From Bacteroidales bacterium (GTDB lineage: Bacteria; Bacteroidota; Bacteroidia; Bacteroidales; UBA932), in contig JAKSKK010000014.1 in assembly GCA_024401745.1 (NCBI GenBank), positions 1 through 54,056 of the forward strand: a stretch of 54,056 bases of DNA. The letters are read 5' to 3'. Positions 16,717 through 24,526 of the stretch are shown piece after piece (the first letter of the stretch is position 1; each line of letters starts with the position of its first letter). Both the position numbers and the translations under genes were made by a program. The notes beneath the pieces are model-generated. The model saw only the letters and a program-made list of their open reading frames with translations, was not told where the DNA came from and did not search any database.

Positions 16717-19700
16717 TCACTCTGCCTTCATGGGAGCTTCGCCTGCCGCATTGGCTCTGTAGTGAGGTGCATACAGGGACTCGATCTCGGGAACGGCGCT
16801 CTGGAAAGTACCCTCCTGTGTCACGAAGAAGGTCTCTGATATGGTCGTGTTCTCTTCGGGATAGGAGTCGAACCAGTATTCGGTCCTGTCCGCCTTGACG
16901 CAGCGATATCCCTGGGGCGCGAACACATACCATCCATCGGCACGGAGCGGGTTCAGCCACCAGCCATAGTTGCCTGACAGCTGGTTCTCGGGACGGAGGC
17001 ACGCCGGGCGGGGCACGCTCAGGCGCACGAAGCTGCGGTTCTCCTCGTTCCAGATGATGTAGTCGGCACGCACCACGTCACCGACGCTCAGGACATCACC
17101 TTCCTGGAGTTCCTTCCAGTCTCCGTTCTCATGGCTGACTGAATATCTGCGTGAAAGGCTGAATCCGTTGCCGGCTGACTGAATCTCGCTGAAAGGCAGT
17201 TCCACCGTTGCAGACAGAGCCAGCACCTTGGTGGCAAGCACGTCTTCCCCACCCTGGAACACCGAGTTCAGGGCCTGGATGTAAGCAGGGTCGGACTCCC
17301 AATTCTGGGTTTCCTTCTGTATCATCATCCACAGCCTGATGCCGTTCGCGATGTCGCTGCGTTCGGTCGTAGAGAGCAGGTCGCAGAGCAGCGCGTGCGC
17401 ATAGAGCTCGCTCTCGAGCAGGCCGCGGAAAGGCATCACCGCATTGGGATAGTAACATCCGCCGCACTTGTGATCGACCGCATATTCGTAAAGCGATTCG
17501 GTGTCGGCCTTCAGTGAGGATGCAAGCTTGCCGGAAGAAGCTACGCCCCAGCTCTTTGCGAGAGACTCACCTGCTGCAGTAGATGCAAGAGTACGCAGGG
17601 TCAGGAGTCTGCGGGCCTTGTCGAGGATCCGTCCCTCCAGGCCGCGGGCCTCAGAAGGCACGAGGTACTCCTTGGCATACTTGCGGAAGTCCTTGAGGAT
17701 GTCGGCATCAAGCCCCCTGGTACTGAAAGGCACACCCGCGTACATGGCGCGCACGTACATATATTTGGCATTGTCGATTCCGCCGCACCAGAAAGGCATG
17801 CGGGTGGAGCCGAACTGTGCCACGTCAAGGTAGCGTACCACAGACTCGATGCCTTCGAAGCTTCTGCCCATCTGGGCGTATCTCTCAAGCACCACGGCAG
17901 TGACGACTGCGGAGGACCTCATCCCCTCGAACCAGCCGAAACCTCCGTCGGAGTTGCGGCATGCCCTGATCTTGGATTCTATTCCGGCATTGTCGAACTC
18001 CCGGCCGGTAAGCTTGGTAAGCAGGTGCCTTGCATAGAGGGCATCCGTAAGCGCAAGGACGTTGTCTGACTCGGGCTCTATGCTGGCGGGGAGAGCCTCA
18101 CCGAGCATCTGACGTATCGATATCTCACGCACGCTGGCGTCCATGCCGTCGGCATTCACAAACTCGGCGCGGAGCATGTTCTCGAGTTCGGTGCTGTCGT
18201 CGCCGGGATGCATTATCGCCGAATGGGACTCGGTGATGGTCTGGACGGGCTCTGCAACGGGTACGGCAACGAACACGGCATCCGAACCAAGCTGCCTGTC
18301 ATCGGCATCGAAACTGATGAGCATGCCAAGCTTGCTGATGTCGCCCACGGACTTGAGCTCCACTGAAGAAGAGGCATTCCCGCGTGCAGGCACGTTCAGG
18401 CGTGTGCTTCTGGACAGGATGATCCTGCCGTTCTTATAGTCGTCGCCGTCGATGAACCTGACGTTAAGTTTTCCTGAAACCTTCTTGTCGCAGCTGTTGG
18501 CAACGCTGACACGGACCACGTAGCGGTCGCCCTCATACAGCTTCTGAGGCTCCACCACTGCCACCTTCACGGGCAGAGTGATGGTCATCTCGCTGCGCAG
18601 GACATTTGTGCGCATGTCCTTGTCATGTGCGAAGAGCTGCACATAGTAGCGAGACAGCTTGTCGGAAGTCCTGAATGTGAAATTGATCACGCCGTCCCTG
18701 TCGGAGCGCAGGAATGGCTCCCATGCGACGGTGGACGCAAAGTCCTCACGGATAGCAGCGGGATCATTGCCGTCTAAGGCGATATCGTCAGCAGCCATGG
18801 CATACCCCGCAGAAGATACAGTTACTGTTTCGTACAAGACCGATTCTTCTTCCACTGCTGCCATTTCTGCATTGAGTACGGCCCCGCTGTTCTTCATCAT
18901 AGCACGCCCCAAGCTCTTTGTGGCATACATGTATTCGGAACCGTTCACGCCACAGGCGCTGTCGTACGCAACCACCGGCACAGGCTTGCCGGGAGCTATT
19001 ATCCGGCTCCAGCCATTAGGCATTATGGTCTCGGTGCTGACGTCGAATATGGTAGCGGCGCACTCTACGCCCGCATCGGTCTTTACGCTGAAGGTATATT
19101 CATTCCCGGGAGCCGTGGTGTCGATGAACCTTGTGAACTCGAGAGGAAGGAGGCTTCTGCGCTCCTCATTGTTGACCGACATGCTGTAGCTCTTGCTTGC
19201 GGCGTTCTTGAACCAGAATACTCTGAGGCTGACAGAACTGGGATAGCTTTCCTTGTAAGGGAAGCGCAGCGTCTGGAGAGAGCCGGGCTTGCCCTTCTCG
19301 CCGCTCAGCTTCACCATCCTCTTCTCAAGGAGCTCGTCACCGGAGCCATAGAGTTCGACCACAGCCCAGGTGGGGCCGTCGGTGGCGCCTATCTGCATGG
19401 CTATGTCGTCGCCCTTGATCTCCTTGAAGAAGCCCTTGGAATCGAATGTGAGGGCTGTATCGTCGTCAGAGACCTTGACGATGTTGAGATATTGGGTGGT
19501 TGTGCAGTCCCCGGAAGGGCCCTTGGCCGTCGCCTCCGCGCAGAATTCATACTGTCCGGAGGGCATGCCGGACATGTCGATCTCCACGAGTTCCCCAGGC
19601 ACGGCCTTGCCGCTGGCGAGCACCTTGGTGCCACTCCTGAGCTTATATTCTATCTTGAGGGAAGGATGTGTGAGCTGCAGTCCTTCCTTGTCATAATCCA

Positions 19701-21891
19701 TCACGTTGATCTTCACCTTGGCGACGTTCTCGCCAAGAAGCGAGGACTCGCCGTGATCCATCACGCCAAGGTCACACCGGCCCTCCGTAGCATTGGTCAG
19801 CTCTATTCCAAGAGGAATATCCTTGCCGGAAAATGCCGTAGTGCTGAACTCCTGAGTCTCACCCGTGCTGTCAGTGATGCGGGCCTCTACAGTATAATAG
19901 GCCCAGTCATCGTCAGCACCCTCGAAGGTTATGTCGAACCTGCCGTCGTCTCCGATAGTCACAGAACCTTTGGAATGCTCATTCCAGTAACGCTTCACGA
20001 CATACTCGGCCTTTGCGCCGGACAGACTGTGACCGGAGTATGCCTTCACGGTGCCGGATACTTTCATAGTCTCGCCGGGGAGGAAGAAACGGTCTGACCT
20101 GTCCCATACAAGTTCATACGTGGGCAGTACGAACTCATCCACCCTGACATACTTGCAGCCAAGGGAGTTCTGGCTTCCGTCATAGGCGCAGATCTGGAAC
20201 ATTCCACCCTTGTCTATGCCCTTAAGCTCGAATTCGCCGGCCGCGGAACCAAACTCATTGACGGAAAGATACTTGCGTCCTATCTCCTTGTCTTCCATGT
20301 CAGAGAGGACCACGGTCACCGTCTTGCCGGCGGGACTCGCCTTGTATTCATACCGGCCTTCGTAAAGGATCACCTTGTACTTCAATGTCTCTCCCGGCTT
20401 GTATGCAGAACGGTCGGTGAGCACGGCAGCATTCTGGTAAATGCCGGAACTCAGATCCTCCGACAGAGGCTTCTGGCTGTACCAGCGGTTGAGGCTTACA
20501 TTCCTGCTCCTGCGTATATTCTGGCCATCGGCATAGACCGCACGTATGCTGAAATTGGCCTTCTTGTTGGATACCAGCGAGTTGAATGAAGCGGGAAGAT
20601 ATGTATATCCATCCAGCTCAACCTGAGATTCGGCCACAACCTTGTCAGAGACGTCCACGAGTTCAAGCCTGCATGACTTCACAGGCTCGCCTGTCATGTA
20701 GTCGGCCACATATACAGCATGGCCCTTTGCATCCCTCTTGGTTGCAAGAGAAAGGGTGAACTTGTCATATCCTGCGGTCTCCACGACCTTGCCGCTGCTG
20801 CACTTGATTTCATAATCTCCGTCCTGCAGCGTAGAAGGTATCGCGGTCTTAAGCTCATCCATCACGTAGAAGCTGTTGTCCTTGTTAAACAGCATCATGC
20901 TCCATACTGACTTCTTGTCCTTGAGAACCTGCACCTGAACCTTCGGAAGGTTCCTCAGGCGTACGGTAAGTTCACCTTTGGAGACATTGAAGAACAGTTC
21001 CTTGGATTCCAATGTCTCGATCAGGCCATCCACATTCCTGCAGCAAGCCGCGATCTCGGCCTCCTGCCCCTTGAACTTCGACCGCTCCTCTGTGAGAGCC
21101 TTGCACTTTTCATATAGAGCAGAGTAGTCCTTTGAACTTGCCTTGTCGTTGTTGTTCAGTCTGTTGAACTCGAGCGAAAGCAGGGTCTCACGCGGCAGCA
21201 GAGCGACTGCCTTGCCTGAATAATCCTTGGCAACCGACTTGAGAGCGTCCTCACGCTCTGCGTCACGCATTCGCTGTGCACGGGAGAAACGGACGAAAGC
21301 TTCCTCCGGATACTTCCCAGCCGTCATGGCATCAAGGTCTTCGTCAATATCCTTGAAACCTCGGGCGAACAATGACCATACAGCGAACTCATAGTCGTTC
21401 CTGACATGCTTCTGAAGGAAAGTGCCATACGGAAGATTGGACATGAGGCCAAGCTGCTCATAGAATGCCGAATGTCGTCCAGCCTCAAGTTTCTGCCTGT
21501 TCTCCCTGAGATAGCGGACTGCATTGGCATTGTCAAACTGAGTCAGATGATATGCCTCCACGGCTATGGGCTCACCATAGTCCATGATCTCTTTCCTGAA
21601 ATCCTCACGAGCCTTCTGAGAGTCTTTCCAATTGATGCGGGTACGGGCATCTATCGCTTTGGAGGCAGCATCATAGAAATCCCATGGCTGCTTCTGCCTG
21701 ATGGCCTCAGCCTTGATGCGCCCCAGGACCTCGAGTTCGGTCTTGGGCTTGTCGGCATTCACGGCCTGGTCATACTCCTTCCAGAGAGAGCCGAGAACGT
21801 GACCATGATTATCGTTTGTATTTGGCATAGCTGTCATTGTACCTGCAATAATTAACGCAAGAAATGCAATCATAAAAGAAAGACGTTTCAT
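16717..21891 (-). CDS. Alpha-2-macroglobulin family protein lacking the thioester
   Basis: A 1724-residue secreted protein with a Sec signal peptide (MKRLSFMIAFLALIIAGTM) and no lipobox cysteine. The order of domains fits bacterial alpha-2-macroglobulins: N-terminal helical region and MG domains, the A2M_N MG domain around residue 500 (DRSAYKPGETLKYKVILYEG), the A2M core domain near 1050 (VAWEPFLRSDRDGVINFTF), and a helical thioester-domain equivalent about 1250-1550 (NSDGGFGWFEG). The CxEQ thioester motif is absent; the matching place reads SIEPESDNVLALTDALYAR. Members of this kind are thought to trap or inhibit proteases, or to act in envelope maintenance, without covalent capture. It overlaps folC by 4 bp and follows it in one transcript. 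No pbpC is adjacent, unlike many proteobacterial copies. Confidence 0.88.
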   Translation of the reverse strand: MKRLSFMIAFLALIIAGTMTAMPNTNDNHGHVLGSLWKEYDQAVNADKPKTELEVLGRIKAEAIRQKQPWDFYDAASKAIDARTRINWKDSQKAREDFRKEIMDYGEPIAVEAYHLTQFDNANAVRYLRENRQKLEAGRHSAFYEQLGLMSNLPYGTFLQKHVRNDYEFAVWSLFARGFKDIDEDLDAMTAGKYPEEAFVRFSRAQRMRDAEREDALKSVAKDYSGKAVALLPRETLLSLEFNRLNNNDKASSKDYSALYEKCKALTEERSKFKGQEAEIAACCRNVDGLIETLESKELFFNVSKGELTVRLRNLPKVQVQVLKDKKSVWSMMLFNKDNSFYVMDELKTAIPSTLQDGDYEIKCSSGKVVETAGYDKFTLSLATKRDAKGHAVYVADYMTGEPVKSCRLELVDVSDKVVAESQVELDGYTYLPASFNSLVSNKKANFSIRAVYADGQNIRRSRNVSLNRWYSQKPLSEDLSSGIYQNAAVLTDRSAYKPGETLKYKVILYEGRYEYKASPAGKTVTVVLSDMEDKEIGRKYLSVNEFGSAAGEFELKGIDKGGMFQICAYDGSQNSLGCKYVRVDEFVLPTYELVWDRSDRFFLPGETMKVSGTVKAYSGHSLSGAKAEYVVKRYWNEHSKGSVTIGDDGRFDITFEGADDDWAYYTVEARITDSTGETQEFSTTAFSGKDIPLGIELTNATEGRCDLGVMDHGESSLLGENVAKVKINVMDYDKEGLQLTHPSLKIEYKLRSGTKVLASGKAVPGELVEIDMSGMPSGQYEFCAEATAKGPSGDCTTTQYLNIVKVSDDDTALTFDSKGFFKEIKGDDIAMQIGATDGPTWAVVELYGSGDELLEKRMVKLSGEKGKPGSLQTLRFPYKESYPSSVSLRVFWFKNAASKSYSMSVNNEERRSLLPLEFTRFIDTTAPGNEYTFSVKTDAGVECAATIFDVSTETIMPNGWSRIIAPGKPVPVVAYDSACGVNGSEYMYATKSLGRAMMKNSGAVLNAEMAAVEEESVLYETVTVSSAGYAMAADDIALDGNDPAAIREDFASTVAWEPFLRSDRDGVINFTFRTSDKLSRYYVQLFAHDKDMRTNVLRSEMTITLPVKVAVVEPQKLYEGDRYVVRVSVANSCDKKVSGKLNVRFIDGDDYKNGRIILSRSTRLNVPARGNASSSVELKSVGDISKLGMLISFDADDRQLGSDAVFVAVPVAEPVQTITESHSAIMHPGDDSTELENMLRAEFVNADGMDASVREISIRQMLGEALPASIEPESDNVLALTDALYARHLLTKLTGREFDNAGIESKIRACRNSDGGFGWFEGMRSSAVVTAVVLERYAQMGRSFEGIESVVRYLDVAQFGSTRMPFWCGGIDNAKYMYVRAMYAGVPFSTRGLDADILKDFRKYAKEYLVPSEARGLEGRILDKARRLLTLRTLASTAAGESLAKSWGVASSGKLASSLKADTESLYEYAVDHKCGGCYYPNAVMPFRGLLESELYAHALLCDLLSTTERSDIANGIRLWMMIQKETQNWESDPAYIQALNSVFQGGEDVLATKVLALSATVELPFSEIQSAGNGFSLSRRYSVSHENGDWKELQEGDVLSVGDVVRADYIIWNEENRSFVRLSVPRPACLRPENQLSGNYGWWLNPLRADGWYVFAPQGYRCVKADRTEYWFDSYPEENTTISETFFVTQEGTFQSAVPEIESLYAPHYRANAAGEAPMKAE

Positions 21892-23141
21892 AATGCACAG
21901 TTGTTTTTCAGATATTGTAACGCCTCAGATACTACAAAAGTACTGCCACCGATGAACACGAGCGCATTCTCCTGACTATTTGACAGTTGCAGCGAGGTCT
22001 CGACGCCTTCAGCAACACTTGCACAGACGGTGGCGCTTAGCTCAGGGCGTAATTCTGCAAGGCGGCGGCACAAGATGTCGGACGGGAGAGCCCTGGACGT
22101 ACCGGGAGCCACCAGCACATATTCGGCACTGGCAGGCATGAGAGGGGCTATGCCGTCAAGGTCCTTGTCGGCCATCACGCCATAGACGATGATGAGCGGC
22201 CGTCCCAACGACTGAAGCTTCGAGAATGTGAGGCTGAGCGCGGGAGGGTTATGACCTATGTCGCAGATGACGTCCGGGCTCGTGTGCACGAGTTCCCAAC
22301 GGCCATGGAAGCCGGTCACCTGACCGGCAGCTCTTATGTTGCCGATCTCGGGCTCGATGCCAAGAATGTCAAAGGCCGCCAGAACGGTCCTGAGATTCGT
22401 GGAGCTGCATGGACCATCTATGTCGGTGTCCAGATCGGTCACCTCGGGCCATTCATCAGCAAAATGAAGGTCCAAGCCAGCCTCGGAGGCCAGTCTGACG
22501 AAGACTTCATCAGTCTCGGCATCATGCCCCCACACAAGCGCAGGTACGTCTTGTTTGAATATACCGGCTTTCTGCCCGGCGATTTCGGGCCTTGTTCCGC
22601 CAAGTATCGCACAGTGGTCAAGGCCAATGCTGGTTATGACAGAGAGTTCGGGAACAATGATATTCGTACTGTCCAGCAGACCGCCAAGACCGACCTCGAT
22701 CACTGCATAGTCTATCTCCTGGCGGGAGAACCACCAAAATGCCATGGCAGTAGTGATCTCGAAGAAGGAACGTCCGTCGAGTTCAGCACTATCAAGGAAC
22801 TCAAGGACCTCCTCTTCAGGAATCATTGTAAATGTAGAACCGCTGACAATCTTGATCCTTTCACGGAAATCGAGAAGATGCGGAGAAGTATACAGTCCAA
22901 CTTTGAGGCCCTTCCCGGCAAGTCCTGCGGCTATCATGGAACATACCGAGCCCTTGCCGTTAGTTCCGGCAACATGAATGCTGCGGAACCGTTCCTGAGG
23001 ATTACCCAGCATTCCGGCCAGGGCTTTCATTCCATCAAGGCCGGGCTTGTATGCTTCGCCGGTGAATCCTACGCTCTGCACGCTCTGGTGGCGTTCAAAC
23101 AGGTCAGTGACCTTTTTCTCATATTCCTCGTGACTGTACAT
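21888..23141 (-). CDS. folC: Bifunctional folylpolyglutamate / dihydrofolate synthase
   Basis: Mur-ligase-fold enzyme that adds glutamate to dihydropteroate and then builds polyglutamate tails on folates. The 417-residue length is typical. The P-loop is HVAGTNGKGSVCSMIA, followed by GLYTSPHLLDFRERI and, in the central domain, VIEVGLGGLLDSTN and ITSIGLDH. A C-terminal ligase domain contains CDIGHNPPAL. It has its own promoter and is the first gene of a folC to alpha-2-macroglobulin unit; the functional link between the two is not obvious. Confidence 0.96.
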   Translation of the reverse strand: MYSHEEYEKKVTDLFERHQSVQSVGFTGEAYKPGLDGMKALAGMLGNPQERFRSIHVAGTNGKGSVCSMIAAGLAGKGLKVGLYTSPHLLDFRERIKIVSGSTFTMIPEEEVLEFLDSAELDGRSFFEITTAMAFWWFSRQEIDYAVIEVGLGGLLDSTNIIVPELSVITSIGLDHCAILGGTRPEIAGQKAGIFKQDVPALVWGHDAETDEVFVRLASEAGLDLHFADEWPEVTDLDTDIDGPCSSTNLRTVLAAFDILGIEPEIGNIRAAGQVTGFHGRWELVHTSPDVICDIGHNPPALSLTFSKLQSLGRPLIIVYGVMADKDLDGIAPLMPASAEYVLVAPGTSRALPSDILCRRLAELRPELSATVCASVAEGVETSLQLSNSQENALVFIGGSTFVVSEALQYLKNNCAL

Positions 23142-23145
23142 AACA

Positions 23146-23153
23146 CAAATATA
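23146..23153 (-). promoter_or_regulatory. folC promoter, -7 box
   Basis: TATATTTG on the minus strand ends 4 nt before the folC ATG (23139-23141). The transcript can have almost no 5' leader. It directly follows the T-tract of the ompA terminator. Confidence 0.75.
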
Positions 23154-23154
23154 A

Positions 23155-23185
23155 CAAAAAAAGAGCCCCGGGAATCCGGAGCTCT
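23155..23185 (-). terminator. ompA intrinsic terminator
   Basis: AGAGCTCCGG, a four-base loop, CCGGGGCTCT (10 bp, one G-U) and then a T-run on the minus strand, 21 bp after the OmpA-family stop codon. Confidence 0.92.
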
Positions 23186-23206
23186 TATTTATAGTCGCAA
23201 ATCTAA

Positions 23207-24403
23207 TTACTTGCTGATGACACCTGCGCGGTCAAGAGCTGAGCGTGAGCCAGCAACAACCTCGTTGGTAACTGTGAAGTCGTCTGCGTTGAGACCGTAC
23301 TTGTCAGTAAGAAGGTTGAAGATGTAGTCAGCGCGCTTCTTAGAGAGCTTCTCATTGAGTGACTTATAACCAGTCTTTGCGTCAGCCTTACCGGTGATGA
23401 CGAGCTTCTGGCCTGCGTTCTGTGCGAGAGCGGTCTTTACCTGATAGTCGAAGTGTGCAAGCTCCTTCTGAGAAAGAGTAGCCTTGCCAATCTCGAAGTA
23501 AGCGATGATGGGGTTCTCAGCGAGATCGACACCAGTACACTTGGGAGCATTGCGGAGAGCCTCAAGCTCCTTGCGGAGAGCCTCGTTCTCATTTGCGAGA
23601 GCGTTCTTTGCTGCGTTAGCTGCTGCTGCGTCTGCTGCGAGCTTCTCGTTCTGAGCGCGGAGAGCGTTAGCTGCTGCCTCTGCTGCTGCGAGAGCTGCAC
23701 CTGCTGCTGCGAGAGTGGTAGCCTTGCGGGTCCAGTTGTTCTTGCCAAGGTTGAAGTTGAGTCCGAGAGTTGCAGATGCAACGCCACCGAAATCGTTGCC
23801 GTTGAATACCTGTGCACGCATGCCAACCCACTCAAATGCGGGAACGATGCTTACAACGCCACCGAGACGGATAGGCATCTCGAGACCGAGACCAGCTGCG
23901 AATGAGCGCTCGTCAACGCCGAACATCTTGTTCTGGAATGCATAACCAGCGGTGAGGTAACCTACGAAGCTGATGCAACGGGTCTCCTTGTAGCCACCGA
24001 AGAGGTTGCTAAGGTTAACGAGACCGTCAGCGTGGATGTAGTTGTACTGTGCACCATTGTCCTTTGAGGTAGCGAACTCTGCGCCGGTACCCTCGACGAG
24101 CTTGCCGTTTACAAGACCGGTCCAGCCGATACGTGCACCGTAGCAAGGATCGAACCACTTACCGAGGTTTGCCTTTACGTTAAGTCCAAGGCCCTGCTTG
24201 AAACCATCCTCACCCTTGAAAAGGTTGGTGAGATAGTCCTGGTCGTGGTTAACGCCACCAGCAACCTGGATGAACCAGTTGTCAAAGAATTTGTTTGTCT
24301 CATAGGGGCCGAACTGCTTGTTGCCGTTAGCATCCCTGTTAGTCTCCTGAGCGAATGAAACAGCGCTGATGAGGAGAGCTGCGATAACGAAGAATTTTTT
24401 CAT
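23207..24403 (-). CDS. OmpA-family outer-membrane protein with coiled-coil linker
   Basis: A 398-residue protein with a Sec signal peptide (MKKFFVIAALLISAVSFAQ), an N-terminal beta-barrel-like region of about 210 residues rich in alternating aromatic strands, an Ala/Glu/Asn-rich coiled coil at about 225-285, and a C-terminal OmpA peptidoglycan-binding domain (about 295-398). The last contains IAYFEIGKATLSQKE, ITGKADAKTG and NEKLSKKRADYIFNLL. It should anchor the outer membrane to the cell wall and is probably abundant, judging by the strong -7 box and strong terminator. It is monocistronic. Antisense open frames here come from the repetitive GCT/GCA codons. Confidence 0.9.
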   Translation of the reverse strand: MKKFFVIAALLISAVSFAQETNRDANGNKQFGPYETNKFFDNWFIQVAGGVNHDQDYLTNLFKGEDGFKQGLGLNVKANLGKWFDPCYGARIGWTGLVNGKLVEGTGAEFATSKDNGAQYNYIHADGLVNLSNLFGGYKETRCISFVGYLTAGYAFQNKMFGVDERSFAAGLGLEMPIRLGGVVSIVPAFEWVGMRAQVFNGNDFGGVASATLGLNFNLGKNNWTRKATTLAAAGAALAAAEAAANALRAQNEKLAADAAAANAAKNALANENEALRKELEALRNAPKCTGVDLAENPIIAYFEIGKATLSQKELAHFDYQVKTALAQNAGQKLVITGKADAKTGYKSLNEKLSKKRADYIFNLLTDKYGLNADDFTVTNEVVAGSRSALDRAGVISK

Positions 24404-24480
24404 AAATAAATACTAATATTAGTTATAACTTTTTTGCCGTTTTAGCCTTGCGCCAAAAGCACAATTGCCGATTAACCACG

Positions 24481-24488
24481 CAAAGATA
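24481..24488 (-). promoter_or_regulatory. ompA-type gene promoter, -7 box
   Basis: TATCTTTG followed by C on the minus strand, 77 nt before the start codon. The transcript has a leader of roughly 70 nt, containing the 12-bp palindrome ACTAATATTAGT shortly before the ATG, in contrast to the leaderless layout seen elsewhere in the window. Confidence 0.7.
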
Positions 24489-24526
24489 TATCTTTTTCGT
24501 GAAAAGAACAACTTTTTAAAAAAAAA

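Noticed and set aside
22251-23327. 358-codon open frame on the plus strand opposite folC
   Set aside because: Crosses the folC start, its promoter and the ompA terminator; no domain; shadow frame.
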